Assembly: GCA_040743155.1 (NCBI GenBank)
Contig: JBFLJU010000001.1
Location: 1,795,144 to 1,859,143 of the forward strand
Direction of reading: 5' to 3'
Length of the DNA stretch: 64,000 bases
From: Cycloclasticus sp.
Lineage (GTDB): Bacteria > Pseudomonadota > Gammaproteobacteria > Methylococcales > Cycloclasticaceae
The translations under genes were made by a program, and so were the position numbers. This document shows, piece by piece, positions 44,518-54,489 of this stretch. How positions within the stretch are numbered: the stretch's first letter is position 1; the number at the start of each line of letters is the position of its first letter. Under the pieces are notes generated by a model. The model was not told where the DNA came from. It ran no database searches and saw only the letters and a program-made list of their open reading frames with translations.

Positions 44518-47108
44518 TCATCGACAACTTCTCCCTTATTAAACACGAGTGCTTCTTTTTCCAGCTCGATATTGATAACCTCACCCGGCACAAATCGACC
44601 CGCTAATAAGTCTTGCGCAAGGGAGTTTTCAAGACGTTGCTGAATCGCACGTTTTAAAGGCCGTGCTCCATACACTGGGTCAAAGCCTGCTTCACCTAGC
44701 TTATCCATGGCCGCTTCTGACACCTTCAATCCAATCTCACGTTCTTGTAAACGCTGACGCAAAATATCTACCTGAATGGTCGTAATTGCTCGAATTTGTG
44801 AGCGCCCTAAAGGATGAAACACCACCGACTCGTCAATACGGTTAATAAATTCCGGACGAAAATGGCGACCTACTACGTCCATGACAGCCGCTTTCATTTC
44901 ATCGTAGTTCGCTTCACCCGCTAATTCTTGAATGCGGTCAGAGCCTAAATTCGATGTCATCACGATCACGGTATTTCTAAAATCAACCGTGCGACCTTGA
45001 CCATCTGTTAAGCGGCCATCATCCAATACTTGTAACAATATATTGAATACATCAGGGTGCGCTTTTTCCACTTCGTCCATCAAGATAACGCTGTAAGGTC
45101 TACGCCGAATGGCCTCCGTTAAATAACCACCCTCCTCGTATCCCACGTAGCCTGGGGGCGCACCAATCAACCGTGCGACCGAATGCTTTTCCATAAATTC
45201 AGACATATCGATACGCACAATCGCTTCTTCGGTATCAAATAAAAATTCAGCTAACGCCTTACATAACTCTGTTTTACCTACACCCGTTGGGCCTAAAAAT
45301 AAGAAAGAGCCATTAGGGCGATTAGGGTCTGACAAGCCTGCACGTGAACGACGAATGGCATCACTCACCGCTTTTACCGCTTCTTCTTGACCGATAACAC
45401 GTTGACTTAAATTACCCTCCATTTGCAATAATTTTTCGCGTTCACCTTCAAGCATTTTAGACACGGGAATCCCCGTCCATTTAGACACCACTTCAGCAAT
45501 TTCTTCCTCGGTCACTTTATTACGCAGCAGCGTAAATACCTGCTCATCAGCACCGTCTTCGGCCGCTTTAATCGCTTTTTCTAAGCGTGGAATTTCACCG
45601 TATTGCAATTCAGACATGCGCGTTAAGTCACCCGCACGGCGCGCTGTTTCCATCTCGAGCTTTACACGCTCCAACTCTTCTTTATGTTGCGCACTGCCTT
45701 GCATTGCTGCTTTTTCAGATTTCCATATTTCCTCTAAATCAGCATAGTCTTTTTCCAGCTCGTTAATTTCAGATTCGAGTAATTGCAATCGTTTAATAGA
45801 CGCCTCATCGCTTTCTCTTTTTAACGCTTCACGTTCAATTTTTAGTTGAATTAAGCGGCGTTCTAAACGATCCATTGATTCTGGTTTCGAATCCATTTCC
45901 ATGCGGATGCGACTGGCCGATTCATCGATTAAATCAATCGCCTTATCCGGTAATTGACGATCCGTTATATAACGATGCGACAACATAGCCGCCGACACAA
46001 TGGCGGGATCGGTAATATCCACACTGTGATGCACTTCGTAACGTTCTTTTAAACCACGCAAAATAGCAATAGTGTCTTCAACCGTTGGTTCTTCGACCAA
46101 TACTTTTTGAAAACGCCGTTCCAGCGCCGCATCTTTTTCAATATATTGGCGATACTCGTCCAACGTGGTTGCGCCTACGCAATGTAATTCGCCTCGGGCG
46201 AGAGCAGGTTTAAGCATATTGCCCGCATCCATCGCTCCATCGCCTTTGCCCGCCCCCACCATGGTGTGCAATTCATCAATAAACAAGATGATTTGACCTT
46301 CTTGCTTTGACACGTCGTTCAACACCGCTTTTAAACGCTCTTCAAATTCGCCGCGGAACTTAGCACCCGCGATAAGCGCCGCCATATCCAGCGACAGTAA
46401 GCGCTTGGATTTTAAGCTTTCTGGCACTTCGCCGTTAACAATACGTTGCGCCAAACCTTCTACGATAGCGGTTTTACCCACCCCCGGCTCGCCGATAAGA
46501 ACTGGATTATTTTTTGTGCGCCGTTGTAGCACTTGAATGGTTCGGCGGATTTCTTCGTCACGGCCAATCACTGGGTCTAATTTTCCCTGTTCCGCACGCT
46601 CTGTTAAATCGATACTGTATTTTTCCAGTGCTTGACGATTTTCTTCGGCATTTTGATCGTTGACGGCCTCGCCTCCACGTATATCGTCTATCGCTTTTTC
46701 CAATACATTTTTAGTCGCACCCGCTTTCTGTAAAGCTTTTCCTGTTTGACCTTTATCGTCAAGCGCTGCTAAGACAAATAACTCACTTGAAACATAGGCA
46801 TCTTTGCGCTGCTGAGAAAGCTTGTCGGTGATATTCAGAATACGGCCCAAGTCATTAGACATTTGCACGTCGCCTGCCGCACCTTCAACTGTTGCTAAGC
46901 GACCAAGAGTTTCAGCTAAAGATGAACGTAGCTGATTTACATTAACACCCGCTAATTGCAGTAAATGACGCACGCTCGCGCCTTGCTGATCTAGCATTGC
47001 AATCAACAAATGAGCCGGTTCTATAAATTGATGGTCTTTGCCCAGCGCTAAACTTTGCGCATCTGAAAGTGCCGCTTGAAACTGACTGGTGAGTTTATCC
47101 ATTCGCAT
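44514..47108 (-). CDS. clpB: ClpB, disaggregase chaperone
   Basis: 864 residues. An N-domain begins [23 protein letters not shown]-1 has Walker A GEPGVGKT and Walker [12 protein letters not shown] coiled-coil M-domain (about 400-530) precedes AAA-2 with GPTGVGKT and [11 protein letters not shown]. It threads aggregated proteins with DnaK. A sigma-32 promoter lies upstream. Length and domain order are those of ClpB. Confidence 0.97.
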   Translation of the reverse strand: MRMDKLTSQFQAALSDAQSLALGKDHQFIEPAHLLIAMLDQQGASVRHLLQLAGVNVNQLRSSLAETLGRLATVEGAAGDVQMSNDLGRILNITDKLSQQRKDAYVSSELFVLAALDDKGQTGKALQKAGATKNVLEKAIDDIRGGEAVNDQNAEENRQALEKYSIDLTERAEQGKLDPVIGRDEEIRRTIQVLQRRTKNNPVLIGEPGVGKTAIVEGLAQRIVNGEVPESLKSKRLLSLDMAALIAGAKFRGEFEERLKAVLNDVSKQEGQIILFIDELHTMVGAGKGDGAMDAGNMLKPALARGELHCVGATTLDEYRQYIEKDAALERRFQKVLVEEPTVEDTIAILRGLKERYEVHHSVDITDPAIVSAAMLSHRYITDRQLPDKAIDLIDESASRIRMEMDSKPESMDRLERRLIQLKIEREALKRESDEASIKRLQLLESEINELEKDYADLEEIWKSEKAAMQGSAQHKEELERVKLEMETARRAGDLTRMSELQYGEIPRLEKAIKAAEDGADEQVFTLLRNKVTEEEIAEVVSKWTGIPVSKMLEGEREKLLQMEGNLSQRVIGQEEAVKAVSDAIRRSRAGLSDPNRPNGSFLFLGPTGVGKTELCKALAEFLFDTEEAIVRIDMSEFMEKHSVARLIGAPPGYVGYEEGGYLTEAIRRRPYSVILMDEVEKAHPDVFNILLQVLDDGRLTDGQGRTVDFRNTVIVMTSNLGSDRIQELAGEANYDEMKAAVMDVVGRHFRPEFINRIDESVVFHPLGRSQIRAITTIQVDILRQRLQEREIGLKVSEAAMDKLGEAGFDPVYGARPLKRAIQQRLENSLAQDLLAGRFVPGEVINIELEKEALVFNKGEVVDD

Positions 47109-47145
47109 ATTTCAATCCTCATTAATTGTATTTGATGCCTAATTA

Positions 47146-47172
47146 ATGGGGGTAAAACAGCTGTTTTACAAG
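47146..47172 (-). promoter_or_regulatory. Sigma-32 heat-shock promoter of clpB with palindromic spacer
   Basis: On the minus strand CTTGTAA (47166-47172) and CCCCAT (47146-47151) are separated by 14 bases, matching the sigma-32 pattern CTTGAAA-N13/14-CCCCAT. The spacer and flanks form a perfect 18-base palindrome, GTAAAACAG-CTGTTTTAC (47152-47169), which could bind an additional dimeric regulator. Confidence 0.8.
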
Positions 47173-47196
47173 GCGCTGAGGGCTGAGGTGTTTGTT

Positions 47197-47976
47197 CTAA
47201 TGAATAAAACTATGCAGCCAACCGATCAAACCGATACCCGCAAACATCAGCAAGATCTGCTCAACGGCGGCGGCTGGGCTGACGCGTTTATGCAACGTGG
47301 GAATTAGATCTGCCACTGCGATATAAATAAAGCTTGCGGCAGCAAACGCCAAAACATAAGGCAAAATATGTTCGAAATCTGCCAACCAAAAATATGCCAG
47401 TAAGCCGCCCACTAACGTCGCAATACTTGAAATAACGTTATAGATAATAGCTTTTTTACGAGTAAAGCCGCTCTGTAATAAGATCGCAAAATCACCGACT
47501 TCTTGTGGGATTTCATGGGCCGTTACTGCCAACGCCGTCACCACACCAAGGTGAATATCGGTTAAAAACGCAGCCGCAATGAGAACGCCATCGACAAAGT
47601 TGTGTACGCTATCACCAACCAAAATTAAGGTACCCGCCGACTTATGGCTGTGTGCGTGAACATCGACGTGCGTTTCACAGTCATCATGGTGACAGTGTCG
47701 CCATAGCACCATTTTTTCTAACGCAAAAAAGAACATCAGACCGCCCAGTATCGTGATCGATAAAGTATGGAAATTCTCTGAGCCTACTTCTTCTAAGGCG
47801 TGCGGAATCAAACCGACAAACGACACACTTAATAAGGCGCCTGTTGCAAAACTCACACTAAAGGGCAAGGCTTTGCTAATAACTTTCTTCGGTAAGAAAA
47901 GCACCAATGAGGCACCTAGAACACTCAGCACACCGCCAAATATGGTAAACAAAATGATCCAAGTAAGTACTGTCAT
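47197..47976 (-). CDS. ZIP-family metal transporter
   Basis: 259 residues with about eight membrane helices. A His-rich cytoplasmic loop (about 93-112, RHCHHDDCETHVDVHAHSHK) follows helix III. The metal-site motifs HNFVDGVLI in helix IV and HEIPQEVGDFAIL in helix V are the ZIP hallmarks. It should import zinc or a related divalent metal across the inner membrane. It ends 225 bases ahead of the clpB start and is probably a separate unit. Confidence 0.92.
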   Translation of the reverse strand: MTVLTWIILFTIFGGVLSVLGASLVLFLPKKVISKALPFSVSFATGALLSVSFVGLIPHALEEVGSENFHTLSITILGGLMFFFALEKMVLWRHCHHDDCETHVDVHAHSHKSAGTLILVGDSVHNFVDGVLIAAAFLTDIHLGVVTALAVTAHEIPQEVGDFAILLQSGFTRKKAIIYNVISSIATLVGGLLAYFWLADFEHILPYVLAFAAASFIYIAVADLIPTLHKRVSPAAAVEQILLMFAGIGLIGWLHSFIH

Positions 47977-47986
47977 GGTTGATAAA

Positions 47987-48721
47987 TTAAGGTTGAAGCC
48001 AAATTAACGAAGCCATCCGGCCGGTCACCGGCTCACGCCGATACGAATAAAACTGATCCGGCTGATTATACGTACAATGTTCACCACCATAAATTCTTTT
48101 TACACCACAATGAAGCAAGGTCATTCTTGCTAATGCGTATAAATCAGCGAGGTAATGCGTACTATCAACTTGTTGAAAGCCCTGCCGCAGCACCAACTTC
48201 TTATTAACAAAAGCTTGTTGAACCTCTTCACCTACTTCAAAGCAGCTGGGGCCTATTGCTGGGCCTAACCACGCCATTATCTTGTTTGTCGAGCCTAGTT
48301 GCGAAACCGTGTTTTCTATAACACCCGCGATTAAACCACGCCAACCTGCGTGTACAGCTGCAACGGCCGTACCCTCTTCGTTACACAATAAAACAGGTAA
48401 ACAGTCTGCCGTCATCACGGCACAAACGGATTTGGAGCTTCTTGATATAGCAGCATCCGCTTGGATCGCTAGCGCCTTCTCAACGCACTCTAACTCCACA
48501 ACCTTTGTGCCATGGGTTTGCTCCAACCAAACCGGGGCAGCCGGTAACTCAAATTCACGAACTAGTGCAGACCTGTTTTGCTCAACCGCCTGCGGGTTAT
48601 CGCCGACGTGACTGGCCAAATTTAAACTCGAATACGCCAGTTGACTTACGCCAGCTTCACGGCACGTTGTGAGCGCCTGAACTTGCATAGGTGCTGGCCA
48701 GTCAGGCGTAATAAACTCCAT
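47987..48721 (-). CDS. pgeF: PgeF/YfiH, multicopper-oxidase-like peptidoglycan editing protein
   Basis: 244 residues from the ATG at 48719-48721, with AAAGAG upstream; the frame extends into rluD. It shows QTHGTKVVEL, the metal-binding Cys and His residues in TADCLPVLL and AAVHAGWRGL, and GPAIGPSCFEVG. This is the YfiH/DUF152 family. In E. coli the protein removes misincorporated serine from peptidoglycan precursors. It follows rluD by seven bases, a common gammaproteobacterial pair. Confidence 0.93.
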   Translation of the reverse strand: MEFITPDWPAPMQVQALTTCREAGVSQLAYSSLNLASHVGDNPQAVEQNRSALVREFELPAAPVWLEQTHGTKVVELECVEKALAIQADAAISRSSKSVCAVMTADCLPVLLCNEEGTAVAAVHAGWRGLIAGVIENTVSQLGSTNKIMAWLGPAIGPSCFEVGEEVQQAFVNKKLVLRQGFQQVDSTHYLADLYALARMTLLHCGVKRIYGGEHCTYNQPDQFYSYRREPVTGRMASLIWLQP

Positions 48722-48728
48722 GTGCTCT

Positions 48729-49721
48729 TTATTTGACGGGCGTTTCTTGCGCCAACACGTCAACTAAATTCGCCATATCCGCCGGCATTTCACATTCCCA
48801 AGCGACCTCTTCGCCCGACACGGGATGTACCACACCCAACCTCGCAGCATGTAGCGCTTGGCGCTTAAAATTACGCAGCGTCTCGGTGAGCAATTCACTC
48901 GCATTCGCCAGTGCCCTATAGCGGCCACCATAAACCTGGTCGCCGACAATGGGGTGTTTTATATGGCTCATATGGACTCTGATTTGATGCGTACGACCTG
49001 TTTCAAGATTAACTTTCAACAAGGTGTGCTTAGCAAAGCGTTTTTTCACTCGATAGTGCGTTACCGCTTCTTTACCACCCGCTCTCACCGCGTATTTCTT
49101 TCGGTCTGTTGGATGCCGGGCCAACGGTTCAACCACCGTTCCACCTGCCGTCATATAACCTCGAACCACGGTCACATATTCTCTTTCAAAGGCACGCGCC
49201 TGCAACTGATCTACCAAGGTCTTATGCGCGGTTAAGGTTCTCGCTACCATCAATAAACCACTGGTTTCTTTATCAATTCGATGTACTAAGCCCGCCCTTG
49301 GCAAACCTTCTAGATCAGGGTCATAGTGTAGTAGTGCGTTTTGTAAGGTACCGCCCCAATTGCCCGCCGCAGGGTGCACCACTAAACCAGCAGGCTTATT
49401 GACCACTAGTATCGATTCATCTTCGTAAACGATATTCAGTTCAATCGGCTCGGCCTCAACATTTAGTGAGCTATCTGCAATCGGATTGATAACGACCTGT
49501 TCGCCGCCGTTCACTTTATCGCGTGGTCGATAACGTTTATTGTCGACCAGAATATTGCCGCTATTAACCCAGCTTTTTAGGCGGCTACGAGAATACTCAG
49601 GACATAACTCAGCCAACGCCTGATCAAGCCTAAGCCCAGCCATTTCGGGAGGAATAATTAATTCTATTTGTTGTTCAGTTTTCAAGCTAATAACATTGTA
49701 ATAATTGATGTGCTGCGGCAT
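48729..49721 (-). CDS. rluD: RluD, 23S rRNA pseudouridine synthase
   Basis: 330 residues. An S4 RNA-binding domain (about 30-90, LRLDQALAELCPEYSRSRLKSWV) precedes the pseudouridine synthase domain with the catalytic Asp in GLVHRIDKETSGLLMVA. Later QIRVHMSHIKHPIVGDQVYGG is seen. It modifies helix 69 of 23S rRNA. It is divergent from bamD, as in many gammaproteobacteria. The first ~15 residues before the S4 domain are longer than in E. coli; a later start is possible. Confidence 0.95.
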   Translation of the reverse strand: MPQHINYYNVISLKTEQQIELIIPPEMAGLRLDQALAELCPEYSRSRLKSWVNSGNILVDNKRYRPRDKVNGGEQVVINPIADSSLNVEAEPIELNIVYEDESILVVNKPAGLVVHPAAGNWGGTLQNALLHYDPDLEGLPRAGLVHRIDKETSGLLMVARTLTAHKTLVDQLQARAFEREYVTVVRGYMTAGGTVVEPLARHPTDRKKYAVRAGGKEAVTHYRVKKRFAKHTLLKVNLETGRTHQIRVHMSHIKHPIVGDQVYGGRYRALANASELLTETLRNFKRQALHAARLGVVHPVSGEEVAWECEMPADMANLVDVLAQETPVK

Positions 49722-49759
49722 TATAACCGCTTAATTTCCCTTAACTCGTTATTTAACTC

Positions 49760-50614
49760 ATGACTTTAATTAATTGCCGACCCATCAAACAAGTTTTACT
49801 GGCCCTAATGTTCTCTACGTTGAGCGCTTGCAGCGTAATGGACATTGTTACACCTATCGAAGCCCCTGATGACAAGGCAACTTGGTCTGCCGCCGACTTT
49901 TATAATGAAGCCAAAGCCTCTTTGGATGATGAAAGCTACGTCAACGCCATCGAACTGTATGAAGGCTTGGAATCTCGCTATCCATTTGGCCAGTATGCTC
50001 AACAAGCTCAAATTGACTTAACCTTTGCTTATTATAAAAATGACGAACCAGAATCAGCGATTGCCACGGCTAATCGCTTTATTCGAATTCACCCGCGCCA
50101 TAAAAATATTGATTATATTTATTATCTTAAAGGCCTCATTAATTTTAATCGGGGCATTGGATTTTTAGAACGCTATTTGCCGACCGATAAATCTCAACGT
50201 GACCCTGGCGCGGCTATTGAATCGTTAGATGACTTTGCAACACTCATTAGGCGCTTCCCAAACAGCCAATACGCTGCAGATTCCAAACAACGTATAGTTG
50301 CGCTTAAATCGAACCTTGCTCTTCATGATTTAAATGTCGCTAAGTATTACATGAAGCGTAAAGCGTATGTTGCAGCAATAAATCGTGCCAAAAACATCAT
50401 CGAGCAGTATCAAAACAGTACCGCTGTTCCGCGTGCGTTATTGCTGATGATCGATGCTTATCAGCAAATTGAGATGAATGACTTGGCAGCAGATGCGCAG
50501 CGCATTTATGATCTAAACTACCCACATGGCTTACCGCCTTTGGATAACCCTAAATATGCACACGAAAAAACAACCTCTGAGAAAATTTGGGATTTCCTTG
50601 AGCTCGACGAATAA
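49760..50614 (+). CDS. bamD: BamD, outer-membrane assembly lipoprotein
   Basis: 284 residues. A lipoprotein signal with the lipobox STLSAC (Cys at about residue 24) precedes five TPR-like repeats, for example ADFYNEAKASLDDESYVNAIELYEGLESRYPF. The family signature LNFNRG region appears as GLINFNRGIGFLERYLPTD. It is an essential subunit of the BAM complex. It is divergent from rluD with a 38-base gap between starts. Confidence 0.95.
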   Translation: MTLINCRPIKQVLLALMFSTLSACSVMDIVTPIEAPDDKATWSAADFYNEAKASLDDESYVNAIELYEGLESRYPFGQYAQQAQIDLTFAYYKNDEPESAIATANRFIRIHPRHKNIDYIYYLKGLINFNRGIGFLERYLPTDKSQRDPGAAIESLDDFATLIRRFPNSQYAADSKQRIVALKSNLALHDLNVAKYYMKRKAYVAAINRAKNIIEQYQNSTAVPRALLLMIDAYQQIEMNDLAADAQRIYDLNYPHGLPPLDNPKYAHEKTTSEKIWDFLELDE

Positions 50615-50638
50615 AGTATTCGAGCGGCTAGAGCAGCG

Positions 50639-52261
50639 CTAATCCGTCGAAAAAAGAACCTTACTAAAGCCTGATGTCATCGGGAACCTACGTTCCCGAC
50701 CAAAGGCACGCGAGGTAATTTTAACCCCAGGCGGCGCTTGGCGACGCTTATATTCATTCTGCTCAACCAGCCTCAATACTCGATCCACAACCGCTTGCTC
50801 ATAGCCCGCGTCTAGTATCTGACGCCTCGATTGATCCAACTCAATATAACGTTCAAGAATATCATCCAATACTGGGTATGGCGGCAAACTGTCCTCATCT
50901 TTTTGATCCGGCGCTAATTCCGCAGAGGGCGGACGCACAATGACCCTTTCAGGGATCACCGGCGAGATTTGATTACGGTATTTAGCCAAGGCGTAAACCA
51001 TCATTTTAGGTACGTCTTTTATTGGTGCAAAACCACCCGCCATATCACCGTACAAGGTGGCATAGCCCACACTCATTTCACTTTTATTACCCGTCGTAAG
51101 CAGTATTTTTCTTTTTTTGTTAGACAGAGCCATAAGCAATACACCGCGGCTTCGTGCCTGAATATTCTCTTCTGTTACGTCAGCCTCTAGCCCCTCAAAA
51201 GCCCCTTCCAACATAGATGAAAAAGCTGAAACAGCGGGTTCGATGGGAATACTTTGGTGCTTAACAGCTAATTTTTCTGCCTGCTTTATGGCGTCTTCAT
51301 TACTCATATCCGCGGTATATTTCGATGGCATTAACACCACCTCAACACAATCCCCACCCAATGCATCTGCCGCGATAGCCAACACTAACGCAGAATCTAT
51401 GCCGCCAGACAAGCCAAGCACTGCGCCTTTAAACCCATTTTTTGTAACGTAGTCTCGAACGCCCAATACCAAAGCTTGGTAAATACTTTCTAATCCGGTC
51501 TGAGTCACCACAGGACTTTTATTTCCTGCCGGCTGATGCAGCGCTGCTAGGTCAATATAGTCTATCGCCTCAACAAACTCGGGGATTCGTTGCACAACAA
51601 GCCCCTCAGCATTTATTGCAAAAGAGCCACCATCAAACACCAACTCATCTTGCCCACCAACTTGATTGACGTAAACGATAGGTAAACCAGTCTCTTCAAC
51701 CCGAGTCCGCACGGTTTCTTCACGCTTATCTGATTTATTAATTTCAAAAGGTGACGCATTAAGGTTAATAATAAGCGAGGCCCCTGCTTGTTTTAACTGG
51801 CCGCACACTGCCGGCGTCCAAATATCCTCACAAATACTCAGCCCCACCCGTTCAGCACCTAATTTAAAGGTACGCGCTTTGGTACCCGCTTGAAAATAGC
51901 GCTTTTCATCAAAGACGCCATAATTCGGCAATTGCTGTTTTCGATAATTTGCAACCAATTCACCCGCCTGAACCACCGCGACGCTATTGTATAAAACACC
52001 TTCACCCTTTTCTGGGTAGCCGATAATAACCGTTAATAACGGACACTCAATCGATATTCTTTCCAACTGTTTTTCAACAGCATTTATAAAATCATCACGC
52101 AGCAATAAATCTTCAGGTGGGTAACCCGTTATGGCTAACTCCGGAAAAACAATAGCCATCGCTTGCTGCTCAATGGCCCGATGACAATAAGCAATGATTC
52201 GGTCTGCATTGCCGATTAAATCACCAACAACGGGGTTAAATTGTACTAAAGCTATCTTCAT
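50639..52261 (-). CDS. nadE: NadE, glutamine-dependent NAD+ synthetase
   Basis: 540 residues. The N-terminal nitrilase-type glutaminase domain (about 1-250) has the Glu-Lys-Cys triad in FPELAITGYPPEDLL, VANYRKQQLPNYG and GLSICEDIW. The C-terminal synthetase has the PP-loop LGLSGGIDSALV and STGNKSE-like TTGNKSEMSVGY. It amidates nicotinic acid adenine dinucleotide. nadA, for the start of the same pathway, lies elsewhere in the window at 60303. Confidence 0.96.
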   Translation of the reverse strand: MKIALVQFNPVVGDLIGNADRIIAYCHRAIEQQAMAIVFPELAITGYPPEDLLLRDDFINAVEKQLERISIECPLLTVIIGYPEKGEGVLYNSVAVVQAGELVANYRKQQLPNYGVFDEKRYFQAGTKARTFKLGAERVGLSICEDIWTPAVCGQLKQAGASLIINLNASPFEINKSDKREETVRTRVEETGLPIVYVNQVGGQDELVFDGGSFAINAEGLVVQRIPEFVEAIDYIDLAALHQPAGNKSPVVTQTGLESIYQALVLGVRDYVTKNGFKGAVLGLSGGIDSALVLAIAADALGGDCVEVVLMPSKYTADMSNEDAIKQAEKLAVKHQSIPIEPAVSAFSSMLEGAFEGLEADVTEENIQARSRGVLLMALSNKKRKILLTTGNKSEMSVGYATLYGDMAGGFAPIKDVPKMMVYALAKYRNQISPVIPERVIVRPPSAELAPDQKDEDSLPPYPVLDDILERYIELDQSRRQILDAGYEQAVVDRVLRLVEQNEYKRRQAPPGVKITSRAFGRERRFPMTSGFSKVLFSTD

Positions 52262-52292
52262 AACGACTTATTTGCTCATTAATTGCAGGCAT

Positions 52293-52323
52293 AAAAAAGG
52301 GCTGTATAGTTTACAGCCCTTTT
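52293..52323 (-). terminator. Terminator of sucCD
   Basis: AAAAGGGCTGTA-tagtt-TACAGCCCTTTT forms a 12-bp stem, between the sucD end and the nadE start. The symmetric runs allow function in both directions; sucCD is the transcript that needs it. Confidence 0.88.
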
Positions 52324-52349
52324 CCACTACTCTAAAACTTTAAGCGATA

Positions 52350-53222
52350 TTAGCCTAAAATTTCTTTCATTTTTGCGCCCATTTCGGTCGGTGATTTAAC
52401 AATGTGCACACCGGCTGCTTCTAACGCTTCAAACTTAGCATCAGCCGTGCCTTTACCGCCTGACACGATAGCACCTGCATGACCCATGCGTTTTCCAGGA
52501 GGCGCTGTAACACCAGCAATATAACCAACTACTGGTTTAGTTACGTGCTCTTTGATGTATTCAGCTGCTTCTTCTTCCGCCGTGCCACCAATTTCACCCA
52601 CCATGATAATACCCTTGGTATTTTCATCAGCTTCAAAACGTGAAATAACATCGATAAAGTTCATGCCGTGGATTGGATCACCACCGATACCAACACAGGT
52701 GCTTTGGCCTAAACCAGCCGTTGTTGTTTGATGAACTGCTTCATACGTTAAAGTACCAGAACGTGAGACCACACCAATGCTACCGGCTTGGTGAATAAAG
52801 CCAGGCATAATGCCAATTTTACATTCACCCGGGGTGATAACACCTGGGCAGTTAGGGCCAATAAGAACAGTATCTTCATATGTATCTAATGTTGCTTTTA
52901 CTTTCAGCATATCCAATACAGGAATACCTTCGGTAATACACACAATGATCTTAATGCCGCTAGCAGCCGCTTCTAAAATAGCATCCGCAGCAAATGGAGG
53001 TGGCACATAAATCATCGTTGCTGTGGCACCGGTTGCGTTAACAGCATCTTCTACCGTATTGAATACCGGTAGATCTAAATGTGTTTCACCACCACGGCCC
53101 GGCGTTACGCCACCAACAACTTTCGTTCCATAAGCAATCGCTTGCTCTGAATGGAAAGTGCCTTGTTTGCCGGTAAAGCCTTGGCAAATTACTTTTGTGT
53201 CTTTATTAATTAAAATACTCAT
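52350..53222 (-). CDS. sucD: SucD, succinyl-CoA synthetase alpha subunit
   Basis: 290 residues. A CoA-binding domain at the N-terminus has [19 protein letters not shown]. The active-site phosphohistidine stands in [14 protein letters not shown]. It makes succinate and ATP from succinyl-CoA in the TCA cycle. It follows sucC by 12 bases. Confidence 0.97.
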   Translation of the reverse strand: MSILINKDTKVICQGFTGKQGTFHSEQAIAYGTKVVGGVTPGRGGETHLDLPVFNTVEDAVNATGATATMIYVPPPFAADAILEAAASGIKIIVCITEGIPVLDMLKVKATLDTYEDTVLIGPNCPGVITPGECKIGIMPGFIHQAGSIGVVSRSGTLTYEAVHQTTTAGLGQSTCVGIGGDPIHGMNFIDVISRFEADENTKGIIMVGEIGGTAEEEAAEYIKEHVTKPVVGYIAGVTAPPGKRMGHAGAIVSGGKGTADAKFEALEAAGVHIVKSPTEMGAKMKEILG

Positions 53223-53234
53223 CTTTGTTCCTTA

Positions 53235-54395
53235 TTAAGACGCTGCTTTTACAGCTGCTTGAGCTGCTAGCGTTAAATCATCCGCAGCAATAATATCAAG
53301 ACCAGAGTCTTTCAATATTTGGCGACCTTGGTCAGCATTTGTACCTTCTAAACGAACGACAACTGGTACTTCTACACCCACCTCTTTAACCGCTTGAATA
53401 ATACCGTCAGCAATTAAGTTACAACGCACAATGCCGCCGAAGATATTAACCAAAACAACTTTCACTTTTTTGTCAGACAAAATCAATTTGAATGCTTCAG
53501 CTACTCGTTCAGCCGTTGCACCACCACCTACGTCTAAAAAGTTTGCTGGGAAACCGCCTTCTAATTTAACCAAATCCATCGTCGCCATAGCCAAGCCAGC
53601 ACCGTTCACCATGCAGCCAATACTGCCATTCAATGTGATGTAGTTAAGGTCGTGTTGTTGTGCAGCGTGTTCTTTTTCATCTTCTTGCGAAGGATCACGC
53701 ATTGCGACCATATCTGGGTGACGGTAAGCCGCATTATCATCAAGGTTAACTTTTGCATCTAGTGCGATTAAATCGCCATCGCCATTAACGATTAACGGGT
53801 TAATTTCCACTTGACTCGCATCTTTTGCGTGAAAAACCGCCAAAATGCCAGCCATTACTTTCTGTAATTGACCAATCTGCTTGCCTTCTAAACCCATTTT
53901 GAATGCAATGTTACGGCATTGGTAGGCTTGTAAACCAGCGACTGGGTCAATCTCAGCGAGCAAGATTTTTTCTGGCGTTTCTTCAGCCACTTCCTCAATA
54001 TCCATACCGCCTGCTTCAGACGCCATAAACATAATGCGCTTGGTACCACGGTCAACAACGGCGCTTAAATATAATTCGCGATCAATTGGCTTCACTTCTT
54101 CAACGATCAACGTTTCAATCGGCAAACCTTCAGCGTCAGTTTGTGGCGTCACCAAACGTGAGCCTAATAGCTTTTTGCTGAACGCTTCAACTTCATCCAT
54201 ACCTTTGCAAAGCTTTACACCACCCGCTTTACCACGACCGCCTGCATGTACCTGCGCCTTTACAACCCAACAATCACCGCCCAACTCTTTGGCGACATTA
54301 ATGGCCTCTTTTACCGACCGCGCTGGCTTTCCTAGTGGTACTGGCACGCCATATTCAGCAAACACTTGTTTTGCTTGATACTCATGTAAATTCAT
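53235..54395 (-). CDS. sucC: SucC, succinyl-CoA synthetase beta subunit
   Basis: 386 residues. An ATP-grasp domain begins [18 protein letters not shown] with [15 protein letters not shown] and EINPLIV. The C-terminal ligase domain has [18 protein letters not shown] and [13 protein letters not shown]. It forms the heterodimer with SucD. First gene of sucCD, independent of the sucAB genes, which are not in the window. Confidence 0.97.
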   Translation of the reverse strand: MNLHEYQAKQVFAEYGVPVPLGKPARSVKEAINVAKELGGDCWVVKAQVHAGGRGKAGGVKLCKGMDEVEAFSKKLLGSRLVTPQTDAEGLPIETLIVEEVKPIDRELYLSAVVDRGTKRIMFMASEAGGMDIEEVAEETPEKILLAEIDPVAGLQAYQCRNIAFKMGLEGKQIGQLQKVMAGILAVFHAKDASQVEINPLIVNGDGDLIALDAKVNLDDNAAYRHPDMVAMRDPSQEDEKEHAAQQHDLNYITLNGSIGCMVNGAGLAMATMDLVKLEGGFPANFLDVGGGATAERVAEAFKLILSDKKVKVVLVNIFGGIVRCNLIADGIIQAVKEVGVEVPVVVRLEGTNADQGRQILKDSGLDIIAADDLTLAAQAAVKAAS

Positions 54396-54489
54396 TCATC
54401 TTTCCTAATATTTAATTAAACAGCGAAATTAACCAAACTATTCTAGGTGATTTTTCTAAAAAAATCAGCCAAAGATCTATAATAAGCAT

